A stretch of 64,000 nt of DNA from Savagea serpentis (GTDB taxonomy: Bacteria > Bacillota > Bacilli > Bacillales_A > Planococcaceae), in contig NZ_JADKPV010000001.1 in assembly GCF_015351395.1 (NCBI RefSeq), positions 186,001-250,000 on the forward strand, given 5' to 3'. The notes under the pieces were generated by a model. The model saw only the letters and a program-made list of their open reading frames with translations, made no database searches and was not told the origin of the DNA. This document shows positions 46,333-56,582 of this stretch, piece by piece. How positions within the stretch are numbered: position 1 is the stretch's first letter; every line of letters starts with the position of its first letter. The position numbers and the translations under genes are program-made.

Positions 46333-47112
46333 ATGGAACAATTCGTTCTCATCCTACCGACCTTACTGCTCGTCTTTATGAGAATTTCTGCGTTTTTTGT
46401 CGTAGCTCCTTTATTTTCTTATCGGACGATTCCGAATGTGCAACGATTAATTCTCGCGCTCATTTTGGCAGTGTTGCTCGTAAGTTCGATTCAAACAGCG
46501 GAGCCGATACCGCTGGATGGTACATATTTTTTACTCATTATGAAAGAGGTTGTCGTCGGCTTAGCGATCGGCATCGTCGCTTTTATCGTTATGAGTGCGA
46601 TTCAAATTGCTGGAGGGTTTATCGATTTCCAGATGGGGTTTGCAATCGCGAACGTTATTGACCCTCAAACAGGAGCGCAATCTCCTTTGCTTGGTCAGTT
46701 TTTTAATGCGGTCGCCTTATTACTCCTCCTCACTTTGAATGGACATCATCTTCTATTAGACGGTATTTTTTACAGCTACGATTTCATCGGCTTAACGCAA
46801 TTAGGCCTCACATTTGGTGAAGAAAATTTTGCAGTCTTTATTACAAAAACTTTTGCGCAAGTGTTTCTCATTGCGTTTCAAATGGCTGTGCCCATTGTCG
46901 CTACGTTATTTTTAGTCGATTTAGCTCTCGGAATTACGGCACGAACTGTTCCGCAGTTGAACATTTTCGTCGTCGGGTTCCCAATTAAGATTACGGTGAG
47001 CTTTCTCGTACTCGTCGTCATGGTTCCTGTCATGGTTGCACTCATCCGTCGTTTATTTGAATTTATGGCGTATTCGATGCGCGATTTGATGCTTATTTTA
47101 GGAGGCGGCTAA
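46333..47112 (+). CDS. fliR: Flagellar biosynthesis protein FliR
   Basis: FliR completes the FliPQR gate. Multiple membrane segments and the motifs RISAFFVVAPLFSYRTIPN, GGFIDFQMGFAIANVIDPQ, LLTLNGHHLLLDGIFYSY and ARTVPQLNIFVVGFPIKI are characteristic. 259 residues is normal. It starts 5 bases after fliQ, with GGGTGA as a weak ribosome site, and flhB follows after 2 bases. Confidence 0.96.
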   Translation: MEQFVLILPTLLLVFMRISAFFVVAPLFSYRTIPNVQRLILALILAVLLVSSIQTAEPIPLDGTYFLLIMKEVVVGLAIGIVAFIVMSAIQIAGGFIDFQMGFAIANVIDPQTGAQSPLLGQFFNAVALLLLLTLNGHHLLLDGIFYSYDFIGLTQLGLTFGEENFAVFITKTFAQVFLIAFQMAVPIVATLFLVDLALGITARTVPQLNIFVVGFPIKITVSFLVLVVMVPVMVALIRRLFEFMAYSMRDLMLILGGG

Positions 47113-47114
47113 AG

Positions 47115-48200
47115 ATGCAATATTTACGTCTCGATCTGCAATTTTTCTCGGGTGAAAAAACAGAAAAAGCGACACCAAAGAAAAGAGAAGACTCTCGAAA
47201 AAAAGGACAAGTGTTAAAAAGTCAAGATGTGACGAGTGCGCTCGTTATTTTATGTGTGTTTCTATTTTTATTTTTTGCAGCTCCTTTTTTTAGAGAAAGA
47301 GTTTTCCACTTTTTTGAATTTACATTCACAGAGCTTGTCTCGACTCCTTCGATTACGAAAGATTCAATCATGCTCGTATACATACAAATATTAATGAAAA
47401 TGGCCGTCATTTTATTGCCTGTTTTCATCGTTTCAATTATTGCAGGAATTGGTGCGAACTTAATGCAGTTCGGTTTTCTCTTTACGACGGAACCATTGAA
47501 GTTCGATTTAAAGAAAATCGATCCGATTAAAGGATTAAAGCGTATTTTCTCAGTTCGTGCAATCGTTGAATTGTTAAAGTCTATCTTAAAAATATCATTC
47601 ATCGGTTCTGTAACGGCAACAATCGTCATGATAAATATTGAAAAAGTGCTCGGCTTAGCATTTAAAACACCTGCTGAAACATTACTGACAGTAGCCAAGC
47701 TCGTGGGCATTATGGGAATTATAGCGGCTTTCGTATTACTGTTTATTTCCGTCCTCGACTATTTTTATCAGAAGTACGATTACGAAAAAAACTTAAAAAT
47801 GTCGAAGCAAGATATTAAAGATGAATATAAAAATATGGAAGGGGACCCCCTCATCAAATCACGCATTAAACAAACGCAGCGTGAAATGGCGATGCGCCGA
47901 ATGATGCAGGAAGTTCCAGAAGCAGACGTCGTCATTACGAACCCGACACATTATGCGATCGCCTTAAAATATAAAGACGGCGAGATGGATGCACCGATCG
48001 TCGTTGCTAAAGGGGTAGACTTCGTCGCTCAAAAAATTAAAATGATTGCCAAAGAACATGATATCGTCATGGTCGAAAACCGGCCGCTCGCTCGTGCGAT
48101 GTACGATGAAGTCGAAATTGATCAAGCGGTGCCAGAACAGTTTTTCAAAGCGGTAGCAGAAGTGCTCGCGTATGTTTACCGTTTAAAACGCAAAATATAA
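47115..48200 (+). CDS. flhB: Flagellar export switch protein FlhB
   Basis: FlhB sets export substrate specificity and cleaves itself at Asn-Pro. Starts with the usual basic ATP-KKREDSRKKGQ region (here TEKATPKKREDSRKKGQ), four membrane segments, then a cytoplasmic domain with the autocleavage site Asn276-Pro277 in VVITNPTHYAIALKY. The C-terminus contains VAKGVDFVAQKIKMIAKEH and VENRPLARAMYDEVEI. 361 residues is normal. Intact, unlike the YlqH-like homologue at 19.6 kb. Confidence 0.97.
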   Translation: MQYLRLDLQFFSGEKTEKATPKKREDSRKKGQVLKSQDVTSALVILCVFLFLFFAAPFFRERVFHFFEFTFTELVSTPSITKDSIMLVYIQILMKMAVILLPVFIVSIIAGIGANLMQFGFLFTTEPLKFDLKKIDPIKGLKRIFSVRAIVELLKSILKISFIGSVTATIVMINIEKVLGLAFKTPAETLLTVAKLVGIMGIIAAFVLLFISVLDYFYQKYDYEKNLKMSKQDIKDEYKNMEGDPLIKSRIKQTQREMAMRRMMQEVPEADVVITNPTHYAIALKYKDGEMDAPIVVAKGVDFVAQKIKMIAKEHDIVMVENRPLARAMYDEVEIDQAVPEQFFKAVAEVLAYVYRLKRKI

Positions 48201-48225
48201 AATTTAGGAAGAAAGAAGGGATGAC

Positions 48226-50265
48226 ATGCAATTTAAAGATTTAGGTGTACTCGCATCGGTTATTATGATCGTCGCGATGCTCGTCATCCCATTACCGTCA
48301 TGGCTGTTAAGTTTTTTAATTATCGTGAACATCACATTAGGATTACTCGTCTTGTTGACAGCGATGAATATGAAGGAAGCTCTCGAATTTTCAATCTTCC
48401 CATCCCTCTTGCTTTTACTTACGTTATTCCGACTCGGATTGAACGTGTCGACAACGCGTGCGATTTTGACACGTGGAGAAGCAGGGGGCGTCGTAGATAC
48501 ATTCGGTACGTTCGTAACGGGTGGTAATGTCATCGTCGGTCTCGTCGTCTTCGTCATTTTAATCATCATCCAGTTCATCGTTATTACGAAAGGGTCGGAA
48601 CGTGTATCTGAAGTTGCAGCACGTTTCACACTTGATGCGATGCCAGGTAAGCAGATGAGTATTGACGCCGACTTAAACGCAGGGATGATTTCTGAAATCG
48701 ATGCGCGTGAACGTCGTGAAAAAGTTAGCAATGAAGCGGACTTCTACGGTGCGATGGACGGAGCGACAAAGTTCGTTAAAGGGGATGCGATTGCCGGTAT
48801 TATTATCGTCATCATCAACTTGCTCGTTGGTATGATTATCGGGGTTGCGCAAATGGGCTTAACATTTGCAGAATCAGCAGAACGCTTTTCACGTTTAACA
48901 GTTGGGGACGGCATTGTCTCGCAAATTCCGGCGCTCCTCATTTCAACAGCGACAGGGATTGTTGTAACAAGAGCAGCTTCAGAAGGGAATCTCGGAACAG
49001 ACATTACCGACCAGTTACTCGGACAACCGAAGCTTTTATATGTGGCAGGAGCAACGATTTTCTTACTCGGTGTCACAACGCCAATCAATCCATTGTTAAC
49101 CTCTTTAATCGCAGGAGCTTTAGTATTCGGTGCGTATATGACGAATCGTAAAGAAGAAGAGGAAGATCCGGATGAATTGTTAGAAATTGAAGAAGAAGTC
49201 GAAACAGATGAAATGCGAAGTCCAGAAAATGTGATTAATTTATTGAATGTCGATCCGATTGAATTTGAATTCGGGTATGGACTTATTCCACTCGTCGATG
49301 CTGAACAAGGCGGAGATATTTTAGACCGTGTCGTCATGATTCGACGTCAATTAGCACTTGAACTCGGTCTCGTCATTCCAGTTGTTCGAATCGTCGACAA
49401 CATCCAACTTCAACCGAATGAGTATCGCATTAAAATTAAAGGAAATGAAATGGCAAGAGGAGAACTTTTACTCGATCATTACTTAGCGATGAGCCCTGGA
49501 GGCGATGATACGATTGAAGGCATTGATACGATTGAGCCATCATTTGGACTTCCAGCGAAGTGGATTACCGAAGATGTGAAAGAAGAAGCCGAAATTATGG
49601 GTTACACCGTCGTTGACCCACCGAGCGTCGTTTCGACTCATTTGACTGAAATTATTCGCGCGAATGCGTCGGAACTTCTCGGCCGTCAAGAGACGAAACA
49701 ACTCGTCGATCACATTCATGAATCGAGTCCAATTCTCGTGGACGAATTAACTCCAACACCGCTCTCAATCGGAGAGATTCAAAAAGTGTTGGCCGGCTTA
49801 TTGCGTGAAAAAGTATCGATTCGTAACTTGCCTATCATTTTCGAAACATTGGCAGATTACTCGAAATATACATCGGATATCGATTTATTAATCGAATACT
49901 GTCGTCAAGCGCTCGCTCGTCAAATTACGATGCAATACGCACCACAAGATGGCAGTGCTTTAAAAGTACTCACCGTTTCAGGAAATGTCGAGAAATTAAT
50001 GGCCGATCACATCGAACAGACAGAACATGGCAGCTATTTATCACTCGCGCCTGAACAATCGCAACAAATATTAGAATCACTCGCACAAGAAATTGAGCGT
50101 GTCGCATTAATGAATCAAACACCTGTCGTACTTTGTTCGCCAGCGATTCGCATGTATTTGCGTCAAATTACAGAGCGCTACTTCCCACAAATCCCTATTT
50201 TGTCATATAATGAACTTGAAGCTTCGATTGAAGTACAAAGTGTTGGGGTGGTGGATATCGGATGA
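48226..50265 (+). CDS. flhA: Flagellar biosynthesis protein FlhA
   Basis: FlhA is the large export-gate protein: eight membrane helices in the first half, then a cytosolic domain forming a nonameric ring. The FHIPEP-region signature RFTLDAMPGKQMSIDADLNAG lies near residue 140. The cytoplasmic part contains EFGYGLIPLVD, VVPVVRIVDNIQL-like sequence and KVLAGLLREKVSIRNLP. 679 residues is normal. Ends in an ATGA overlap with flhF. Confidence 0.97.
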   Translation: MQFKDLGVLASVIMIVAMLVIPLPSWLLSFLIIVNITLGLLVLLTAMNMKEALEFSIFPSLLLLLTLFRLGLNVSTTRAILTRGEAGGVVDTFGTFVTGGNVIVGLVVFVILIIIQFIVITKGSERVSEVAARFTLDAMPGKQMSIDADLNAGMISEIDARERREKVSNEADFYGAMDGATKFVKGDAIAGIIIVIINLLVGMIIGVAQMGLTFAESAERFSRLTVGDGIVSQIPALLISTATGIVVTRAASEGNLGTDITDQLLGQPKLLYVAGATIFLLGVTTPINPLLTSLIAGALVFGAYMTNRKEEEEDPDELLEIEEEVETDEMRSPENVINLLNVDPIEFEFGYGLIPLVDAEQGGDILDRVVMIRRQLALELGLVIPVVRIVDNIQLQPNEYRIKIKGNEMARGELLLDHYLAMSPGGDDTIEGIDTIEPSFGLPAKWITEDVKEEAEIMGYTVVDPPSVVSTHLTEIIRANASELLGRQETKQLVDHIHESSPILVDELTPTPLSIGEIQKVLAGLLREKVSIRNLPIIFETLADYSKYTSDIDLLIEYCRQALARQITMQYAPQDGSALKVLTVSGNVEKLMADHIEQTEHGSYLSLAPEQSQQILESLAQEIERVALMNQTPVVLCSPAIRMYLRQITERYFPQIPILSYNELEASIEVQSVGVVDIG

Positions 50266-51377
50266 AACAAAAAACATATGTAGCAGATTCGATGGTGGAA
50301 GCGATGCAATTAGTGCGCGCTGACTTTGGTGAGGATGCCGTCATCATTCGTTCTTCAGTTATTCAAACGAAGGGTTTCCTCGGCATGTTTAAAAAAAATA
50401 AAGTAGAAGTTGTCGCCGGTCTTGAAGAACCTATGATTCGACCGGCGTCATCTCGTTTAGTTCAACTTAAAGATACGGACCGCGAATTAGAGCGGAAAGA
50501 ATCAGAGCGTATGACAGAACAATTGCTCGAGATGAAAAAAATGTTGCAACAATTGCAAACAAAATCGAACAAAGATCATTATCCGAAACCTTTACAAGTG
50601 ATTTATGAAGGGTTGATGAATCATGAGTTGAATGAAAAATTAACATTGCAAATTTGCGACGCTGTTTATCAGAAGATTAAAACGAAGGATGTCATCGATG
50701 ATGAGCTACTGATGAAACTTGTCCGCCAAGCAATGTTGCAAAAATTCGAACAGTACGCATATGGAGGCGTAACATTCGATAAAAAATTCATCAATATCGT
50801 CGGGCCAACAGGTGTTGGAAAAACGACGACGATTGCCAAAATCGCGGCACGAGCTCTTTTGGAAAAAAAGAAAAAAATAGGATTTATCACGACAGATACG
50901 TATCGAATCGCAGCGATTGAACAATTGAAGACGTACGCCAATTTGCTACAAGCACCTGTAGAAGTGGTCTATCGTCGTGACGATTTTGAACGTGCGATGG
51001 AACGCTATGCGGATTATGATATCGTTTTTATCGATACAGCAGGGCGTAATTATAAGGATGAACAATTCGTCAAAGATTTAGAACAATTAATCCAGTTTGA
51101 TCAAACGATGGAATCATACCTCGTCCTTTCACTCGTTTCAAAAGAGCGTGATATGATGGATATCGCGAAGCAATTTGAACATGTGCCCATCCGTCGTTTT
51201 ATTTTTACGAAAGCAGATGAAGCGACGAGTGTCGGTTCTATTTTTAATATGATGGATGCTTTTGGCATTGGAGTAGCCTATATTACAGATGGTCAAGAAG
51301 TACCTGAAGATTTAGAAGAAGCATCAGTGGAACAATTAGTGGATCGATTGTTAGAGGGTGTGAATAAAGATGAATGA
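50262..51377 (+). CDS. flhF: SRP-type GTPase FlhF, flagellar placement
   Basis: FlhF is the third SRP-family GTPase and sets where flagella form. The N-terminal B domain (KTYVADSMVEAMQLVRADFGEDAVI) leads to the NG domain with G1 [32 protein letters not shown]3 DTAGRNYKDEQ and the G4-equivalent TKADEATSVGS. 371 residues is normal. Overlaps flhA by 4 and flhG by 8 bases. Confidence 0.96.
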   Translation: MKQKTYVADSMVEAMQLVRADFGEDAVIIRSSVIQTKGFLGMFKKNKVEVVAGLEEPMIRPASSRLVQLKDTDRELERKESERMTEQLLEMKKMLQQLQTKSNKDHYPKPLQVIYEGLMNHELNEKLTLQICDAVYQKIKTKDVIDDELLMKLVRQAMLQKFEQYAYGGVTFDKKFINIVGPTGVGKTTTIAKIAARALLEKKKKIGFITTDTYRIAAIEQLKTYANLLQAPVEVVYRRDDFERAMERYADYDIVFIDTAGRNYKDEQFVKDLEQLIQFDQTMESYLVLSLVSKERDMMDIAKQFEHVPIRRFIFTKADEATSVGSIFNMMDAFGIGVAYITDGQEVPEDLEEASVEQLVDRLLEGVNKDE

Positions 51378-52269
51378 TCAAGCGGCGAAATTAAGACAAC
51401 GAATGGTTCAGGCGATTGATCAATCGAGAAATGAAACTGGTGCGCGTTCATATTTATCTCTCGCGCGTACCGTCGCTATCGTGAGTGGAAAAGGTGGCGT
51501 CGGGAAGACGAATATTTCTGTAAATTTCGCACTAGAACTAGCTCGCAATCATAAAAAAGTAATGTTGATCGATATGGATGTTGGGATGGGGAATATTCAT
51601 ATTATTCTCGGTCAACAACCGAAATTTTCTTTGAAAGATTACTTATTAGGAGAGGCGTTCATTGAGGAAACGATTAACTCGTACAATGCGCATCTAGATT
51701 ATATCGCAGGCGGTAGTGGTCTGGATGACATTATGGAATGGACAAATGATACCGTTCGGAGGCTGATGAGTGTATTTGAAGATATGCAAAAGACGTATGA
51801 TTATATCATATTCGATATGGGGGCAGGAGCTACGAAACGCACAATTGAATTAATCGGAGCAGTGGATGATGTGATTGTAGTCGCTACTCCTGAACCAACA
51901 TCGATTACGGATGCTTATTCCATGATGAAGTACATCGTCATGAACGACCCAACGAAACCGCTTCATATCATTACGAATCGTGTGCAAAATAATAAACAAA
52001 TGCAACAAGTGTCTCACCGCTTACAATATGCGATGAAGAACTTTTTAAAGAAAGAAACAACTATTTTAGGGAATTTGCAAGAAGACCCATTTATTACGGA
52101 AGCGGTCATCGCTCAAAAGCCGTTCACAGAATTGAAGCCAAACGCAACGATTTCAAAGCAACTCACTCAAATCACGCAAACGTTTATGGGCAATCCTTTT
52201 GAACGAGTTGAAGAGCCGAATCATTTCATTCGAAAATTGAAAGGGTTCTTCATGAAAGGAAGTAGGTAA
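51370..52269 (+). CDS. flhG: MinD-like ATPase FlhG (YlxH), flagellar number control
   Basis: FlhG stimulates FlhF GTPase and controls flagellar pattern. The N-terminal activator peptide DQAAKLRQRMVQAID is followed by the deviant Walker A SGKGGVGKTNISVNFALELA and the segment LIDMDVGMGNIHIILG; the C-terminus has an amphipathic end FIRKLKGFFMKGSR for membrane binding. 299 residues is normal. Overlaps flhF by 8 bases. Confidence 0.95.
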   Translation: MNDQAAKLRQRMVQAIDQSRNETGARSYLSLARTVAIVSGKGGVGKTNISVNFALELARNHKKVMLIDMDVGMGNIHIILGQQPKFSLKDYLLGEAFIEETINSYNAHLDYIAGGSGLDDIMEWTNDTVRRLMSVFEDMQKTYDYIIFDMGAGATKRTIELIGAVDDVIVVATPEPTSITDAYSMMKYIVMNDPTKPLHIITNRVQNNKQMQQVSHRLQYAMKNFLKKETTILGNLQEDPFITEAVIAQKPFTELKPNATISKQLTQITQTFMGNPFERVEEPNHFIRKLKGFFMKGSR

Positions 52270-52273
52270 TGTC

Positions 52274-53401
52274 ATGATGAATACTATACGTGTGCTCGTG
52301 GTGGACGATTCCGCTTTCATGCGCAAAATTATCTCCGACATGTTAAATAAACATCCGAAAATTGAAGTGATGGATGTTGCGCGTAACGGCAAGGAAGCTG
52401 TGGAGAAAACAATTCGTCTCAAGCCAGATGTCATTACTTTAGATATCGAAATGCCAGTCATGAATGGTTTGGAAGCGCTCGATTATATTATGGAAGAGAT
52501 TCCGACTCCTGTCGTCATGCTCTCGAGCACAGCGAAAGCAAGCTCGGATCGCACGATGGTAGCTATTGAAAAAGGCGCGGTAGATTTCGTTGCAAAACCA
52601 GGAGGTGCAATTTCTCTCAACTTAGCAGAAATTGAACATATTTTAATTGATAAAGTAATCGAAGCATCTAGAGTACAAGTGTCTCGTCTCGTCAAACAAG
52701 AATATTCGCCAGTAGCCAATTCGGTAGAGCGCTTCAAATCTACTGCTCACTCATCAAATTTACCTATACAATATGGCGAATTAACGAATAACCCAGTGAA
52801 ACTTTCGAAAAAACATAAGACTTTTGTTATAATAGGTACATCGACTGGAGGACCTAGAGCCTTACAGGAAGTTCTTACGAAATTACCAGCCAATGTAGGA
52901 GCGCCAATTTTAATCGTTCAACATATGCCGAAAGGGTTTACTCGCTCTTTAGCAGAACGGTTGAATAATTTATGTGACATTACGGTTAAAGAAGCAGAAC
53001 AAGGTGAAACGATACAAGATAATGTCGCTTACATCGCACCAGGTGGTTACCATCTCAAATTCAAAAAAGAAGGTACGCGTTATGTCATTTGGCTCGATAA
53101 ATCAGAACCCCCCCGTAAAGCGCATCGCCCTGCTGTCGACGTCTTATTAGAGAACGCCTCGACCCAGACCGAGCTGCAATATGTCACGGTTATAATGACG
53201 GGCATGGGCTATGATGGCCGAGACGGTCTGCGCGCATTACGTGAAGTGGAGAGTAGAACATTTGCGATTGCTGAGAGTGAAAAAACAGCAGTCATTTACG
53301 GTATGCCAAAAGCAGTAATAGAAGAAAAATTAGTAGACGAAGTAGTGGAGTTAGGCGATATTGCAAACTCGATTATGAAAACGTTAAGTCTAAGGGGGTA
53401 A
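52274..53401 (+). CDS. cheB: Chemotaxis protein-glutamate methylesterase CheB
   Basis: CheB removes methyl groups from receptors when phosphorylated by CheA. Receiver domain with Asp57 in ITLDIEMPVMNG, then the esterase domain (about 180-370) with catalytic Ser in IGTSTGGPRAL, His in QHMPKGFTRS and Asp in MGYDGRDGL. 375 residues, a little longer than usual because of the interdomain linker (about 135-170). ATGs at 52274 and 52277. Confidence 0.96.
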   Translation: MMNTIRVLVVDDSAFMRKIISDMLNKHPKIEVMDVARNGKEAVEKTIRLKPDVITLDIEMPVMNGLEALDYIMEEIPTPVVMLSSTAKASSDRTMVAIEKGAVDFVAKPGGAISLNLAEIEHILIDKVIEASRVQVSRLVKQEYSPVANSVERFKSTAHSSNLPIQYGELTNNPVKLSKKHKTFVIIGTSTGGPRALQEVLTKLPANVGAPILIVQHMPKGFTRSLAERLNNLCDITVKEAEQGETIQDNVAYIAPGGYHLKFKKEGTRYVIWLDKSEPPRKAHRPAVDVLLENASTQTELQYVTVIMTGMGYDGRDGLRALREVESRTFAIAESEKTAVIYGMPKAVIEEKLVDEVVELGDIANSIMKTLSLRG

Positions 53402-53403
53402 AA

Positions 53404-55464
53404 ATGATGGATACAAATCAATATTTAGACATGTTCCTCGATGAAAGTAAAGAACACCTTCAATCTTGTACTGAGCACTTACTTGAACTAGAACAAAATC
53501 CAGAAGATTTAGCAATTGTGAACGAAGTGTTCCGTTCAGCGCATACGTTAAAAGGTATGTCGGCGACGATGGGTTATGAGGATATCGCTGACTTAACACA
53601 TAAGATGGAGAACGTCTTAGACGCAATTCGCAATGAACAAATCGGCGTTTCAACCGAGATTTTAGACGTCGTATTTGAATCGGTGGACCATTTAGAAGAG
53701 ATGGTGATGGATATTGAGGAAGGTGGCACCGGGCAAAAGGATGTCACAACACTTGTTGACACATTGAACCGTTTAGCATCTGGCGAAGAGCTAGTAGCTG
53801 AACCGAAAACGTCAGCAGCTAGGCCAACACAGGCGGCTATTACTCCAACCGCTTCAGCAGGATCAGTGGCATTGGATGACTTTGAAAAAACTGTGATTGA
53901 ACAATCACTTGAACAAAACTTTAACGCTTACGAAATAACGATCGAATTGCGTGACGACTGCATTTTAAAAGCAGCACGTGTATTCATGCTATTCGAAATT
54001 TTCGAACAAGCAGGAGAAGTAATTAAATCGAGTCCACATGTAGAGCAACTAGAGAGTGAAGATTTCGATACAACATTCCATGTCATTTTATTGACGGAAG
54101 AAGCAGCAGATGCATTGCAAGGAAAAGCGATGAAAGTGTCTGAAGTCGAACAAGTGACAATTACAGCTATTACACGAGAAACGTTGGGGGCTAGTGAAGA
54201 AGAGGAGGCAGCTGAAAAAGCGCCGAAGCAGGAAACAGTAACGCCAAAAGCTCAGAAACAAGCGCCAGTGAAAAAAGAAGATACGCCTAAAAAGCGTCGC
54301 TCAACAGGCGGTAATTCAAACAAAACAATCCGTGTAAACATCGAACGTCTCGACGTATTAATGAATTTATTCGAAGAGCTTGTGATAGATCGCGGGCGTT
54401 TGCAGTCGATTGCGAGTGAGTTACATAATCAAGAGTTAAATGAAACGGTCGAACGTATGACGCGTGTTTCAGGCGACCTACAAAATATTATTTTAAACAT
54501 GCGTATGATTCCAGTAGAAACGGTATTCAACCGCTTCCCGAAAATGGTTCGTCAATTAGCGCGCGATCTCGACAAAAAAGTGAATTTGGAAATTATCGGT
54601 GCAGAAACAGAGCTTGATCGTACAGTCATCGATGAAATCGGAGACCCACTTGTGCACTTAATTCGAAATGCGCTCGATCACGGAATCGAAACACCGGCAG
54701 AACGTGTCGCAAAAGGTAAATCTGAGACAGGTACTATCACTTTGCGTGCCTATCATTCAGGAAATCACGTCTTCATTGAACTTGAAGATGACGGAGCAGG
54801 CGTAAATCGAGAGCGTGTTTTAGGAAAAGCGATCGAGCGTGGCATAGTAACAGAAGAAGTAGCGGCAACATTGACAGATAAACAAGTGGCAGAACTCATC
54901 TTAGCTTCTGGATTTTCAACAGCAGAAGCAGTCACAGACGTTTCGGGTCGTGGTGTCGGTCTAGACGTCGTGAAAAGTACGATTGAATCGCTTGGAGGGT
55001 ACATTTCAATCGATTCTAAAGAAGGGCAAGGATCATTATTCCAAGTACAATTACCATTAACATTATCGATTATTTCAGTCATGCTAGTTGAATTGGATAA
55101 AGAAATTTACGCGATACCTTTATCCTCAATTATCGAAACCGCAATTATTCAATCGTCGGACATTTTAAATGCACATAACCAAAAAGTGATCGATTTCCGA
55201 GGAAATATTGTTCCACTCGTTGATTTAAAAGAAATATTCGAAATGGAACAAAATGAAGAGCAAGGTGAATTCCAGTCTGTCGTCATCGTACGTAAAGGCG
55301 AGAAACTTGCTGGTCTTGTCGTCGATTCATTCATCGGGCAACAAGAAATTGTTTTGAAGTCACTCGGTAACTATTTGCAAAGTGTCTTCGCTATTTCAGG
55401 AGCAACGATTTTAGGCAACGGTCAAGTAGCACTAATCGTGGAATGTAATTCATTAATTAAATAA
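53404..55464 (+). CDS. cheA: Chemotaxis histidine kinase CheA
   Basis: CheA is the chemotaxis kinase. P1 HPt domain with the phosphorylated His at about 47 (RSAHTLKGMSATMGYED); P2 (about 160-250) binds CheY; a Lys/Pro linker leads to P3 dimerisation (IRVNIERLDVLMNLFEELVIDRGR), P4 kinase with HLIRNALDHGIE (N box), EDDGAGVNRERV (G1) and DVSGRGVGLDVVKST (G2), and the CheW-like P5. 686 residues is normal. GGGGG precedes the start. Confidence 0.97.
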   Translation: MMDTNQYLDMFLDESKEHLQSCTEHLLELEQNPEDLAIVNEVFRSAHTLKGMSATMGYEDIADLTHKMENVLDAIRNEQIGVSTEILDVVFESVDHLEEMVMDIEEGGTGQKDVTTLVDTLNRLASGEELVAEPKTSAARPTQAAITPTASAGSVALDDFEKTVIEQSLEQNFNAYEITIELRDDCILKAARVFMLFEIFEQAGEVIKSSPHVEQLESEDFDTTFHVILLTEEAADALQGKAMKVSEVEQVTITAITRETLGASEEEEAAEKAPKQETVTPKAQKQAPVKKEDTPKKRRSTGGNSNKTIRVNIERLDVLMNLFEELVIDRGRLQSIASELHNQELNETVERMTRVSGDLQNIILNMRMIPVETVFNRFPKMVRQLARDLDKKVNLEIIGAETELDRTVIDEIGDPLVHLIRNALDHGIETPAERVAKGKSETGTITLRAYHSGNHVFIELEDDGAGVNRERVLGKAIERGIVTEEVAATLTDKQVAELILASGFSTAEAVTDVSGRGVGLDVVKSTIESLGGYISIDSKEGQGSLFQVQLPLTLSIISVMLVELDKEIYAIPLSSIIETAIIQSSDILNAHNQKVIDFRGNIVPLVDLKEIFEMEQNEEQGEFQSVVIVRKGEKLAGLVVDSFIGQQEIVLKSLGNYLQSVFAISGATILGNGQVALIVECNSLIK

Positions 55465-55486
55465 ATGACGATAAGGAGTGAATACG

Positions 55487-55960
55487 ATGACTACACAAGA
55501 AATCGTGGATTCAAAAGAGATGAAAGTAATCGTCTTCCAATTGATGGATAAAGAATATGCCATTTCAATTGATGTCGTAACGACGATTGAAAAAGTATTA
55601 TCGATTACGCGCGTCCCGAATACGCCTGACTACGTCAAAGGAGTTATTAACTTGCGCGGAGTCGTGACACCGATCGTTGATTTGCGTCAACGTTTCGGTT
55701 TGCCTGAAAAGGAAATGGATGATAATTCACGCATTATTATCGTCACGACGGAAGAATTTGACGTCGGCCTTGTCGTCGATATGGCAAATGACGTCATCGA
55801 CATTCGTGAGGACTCAATTGAGCCACAGCCAGAAGTTGTTGGTACGATTGAATCCGAATTTATTTCAGGTGTTGCGAAAGTCGAGCGACGCTTACTCGTC
55901 ATGCTCAATTTAGAAAAAGTATTACAACCTATTAAGCGAGTGTCGAACGATGAGCGATAA
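55487..55960 (+). CDS. cheW: Chemotaxis adaptor protein CheW
   Basis: CheW couples receptors to CheA. The core FQLMDKEYAISIDVVTTIEKV, TRVPNTPDYVKGVINLRGVV and VDLRQRFGLP are standard. The start at 55487 is chosen with AAGGAG 8 bases upstream rather than the in-frame GTG at 55478, which is part of that site. 157 residues is normal. Overlaps cheC by 11 bases. Confidence 0.96.
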   Translation: MTTQEIVDSKEMKVIVFQLMDKEYAISIDVVTTIEKVLSITRVPNTPDYVKGVINLRGVVTPIVDLRQRFGLPEKEMDDNSRIIIVTTEEFDVGLVVDMANDVIDIREDSIEPQPEVVGTIESEFISGVAKVERRLLVMLNLEKVLQPIKRVSNDER

Positions 55961-56582
55961 TTTCGAAATTACGAATATGCATTTAGACATTTTGAAAGAA
56001 ATCGGGAATATTGGCGCTGGTAATGCAGCGACAGCACTATCTCAATTATTAAACCAAAAAATCGACATGCACGTCCCCAAGGTGGAACTCGTTTCTTTTG
56101 ACGAAATGTTTGAATTAGCGGGCGGAGCGGAGAAAGAAGTAGCGAGTATTTATTTGCGTATTGAAGGTGGCATTACAGGAACGATGTTTTTCGTTTTATC
56201 GATTGAATCTGCCAATCAATTCATTCGTAATTTAATCCAAGATGAAACATTTGATTTTCATAATGTAGAACAGAAAGAGATGGGCGCCTCTGCTTTACAA
56301 GAATTGGGGAATATTTTATCAGGATCCTATTTATCGTCACTATCTGATTTTACACAATTAAACATTTATCCGACTGTACCATCACTCGCTATCGATATGG
56401 TGGGAGCCATCGTCAGTTTCGGGCTTGTGGAGTTGTCACATTATAGCGACGAAGTCATTGTCATTAATACATGTATTACTCAAGATCAAGGAGATGGCGT
56501 ATCGAGTTTTGCTGGACAGTTTTTCCTTTTGCCTGATCCACCGTCCTATGTGACGATTTTTAAGTCGTTAGGAGTGTTGTGA
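55950..56582 (+). CDS. cheC: CheY-P phosphatase CheC
   Basis: CheC dephosphorylates CheY-P and partners with CheD. Both phosphatase motifs (E-x2-N) are intact: LDILKEIGNIGAGNAATAL and ASALQELGNILSGSYLSSL. 210 residues is normal. Overlaps cheW by 11 bases and cheD by 4. Confidence 0.96.
   Translation: MSDNFEITNMHLDILKEIGNIGAGNAATALSQLLNQKIDMHVPKVELVSFDEMFELAGGAEKEVASIYLRIEGGITGTMFFVLSIESANQFIRNLIQDETFDFHNVEQKEMGASALQELGNILSGSYLSSLSDFTQLNIYPTVPSLAIDMVGAIVSFGLVELSHYSDEVIVINTCITQDQGDGVSSFAGQFFLLPDPPSYVTIFKSLGVL

Noticed and set aside
48744-49337. Long minus-strand ORFs antisense to flhA
   Set aside because: Same shadow effect; Ser/Pro/Thr-rich with no recognisable domain.
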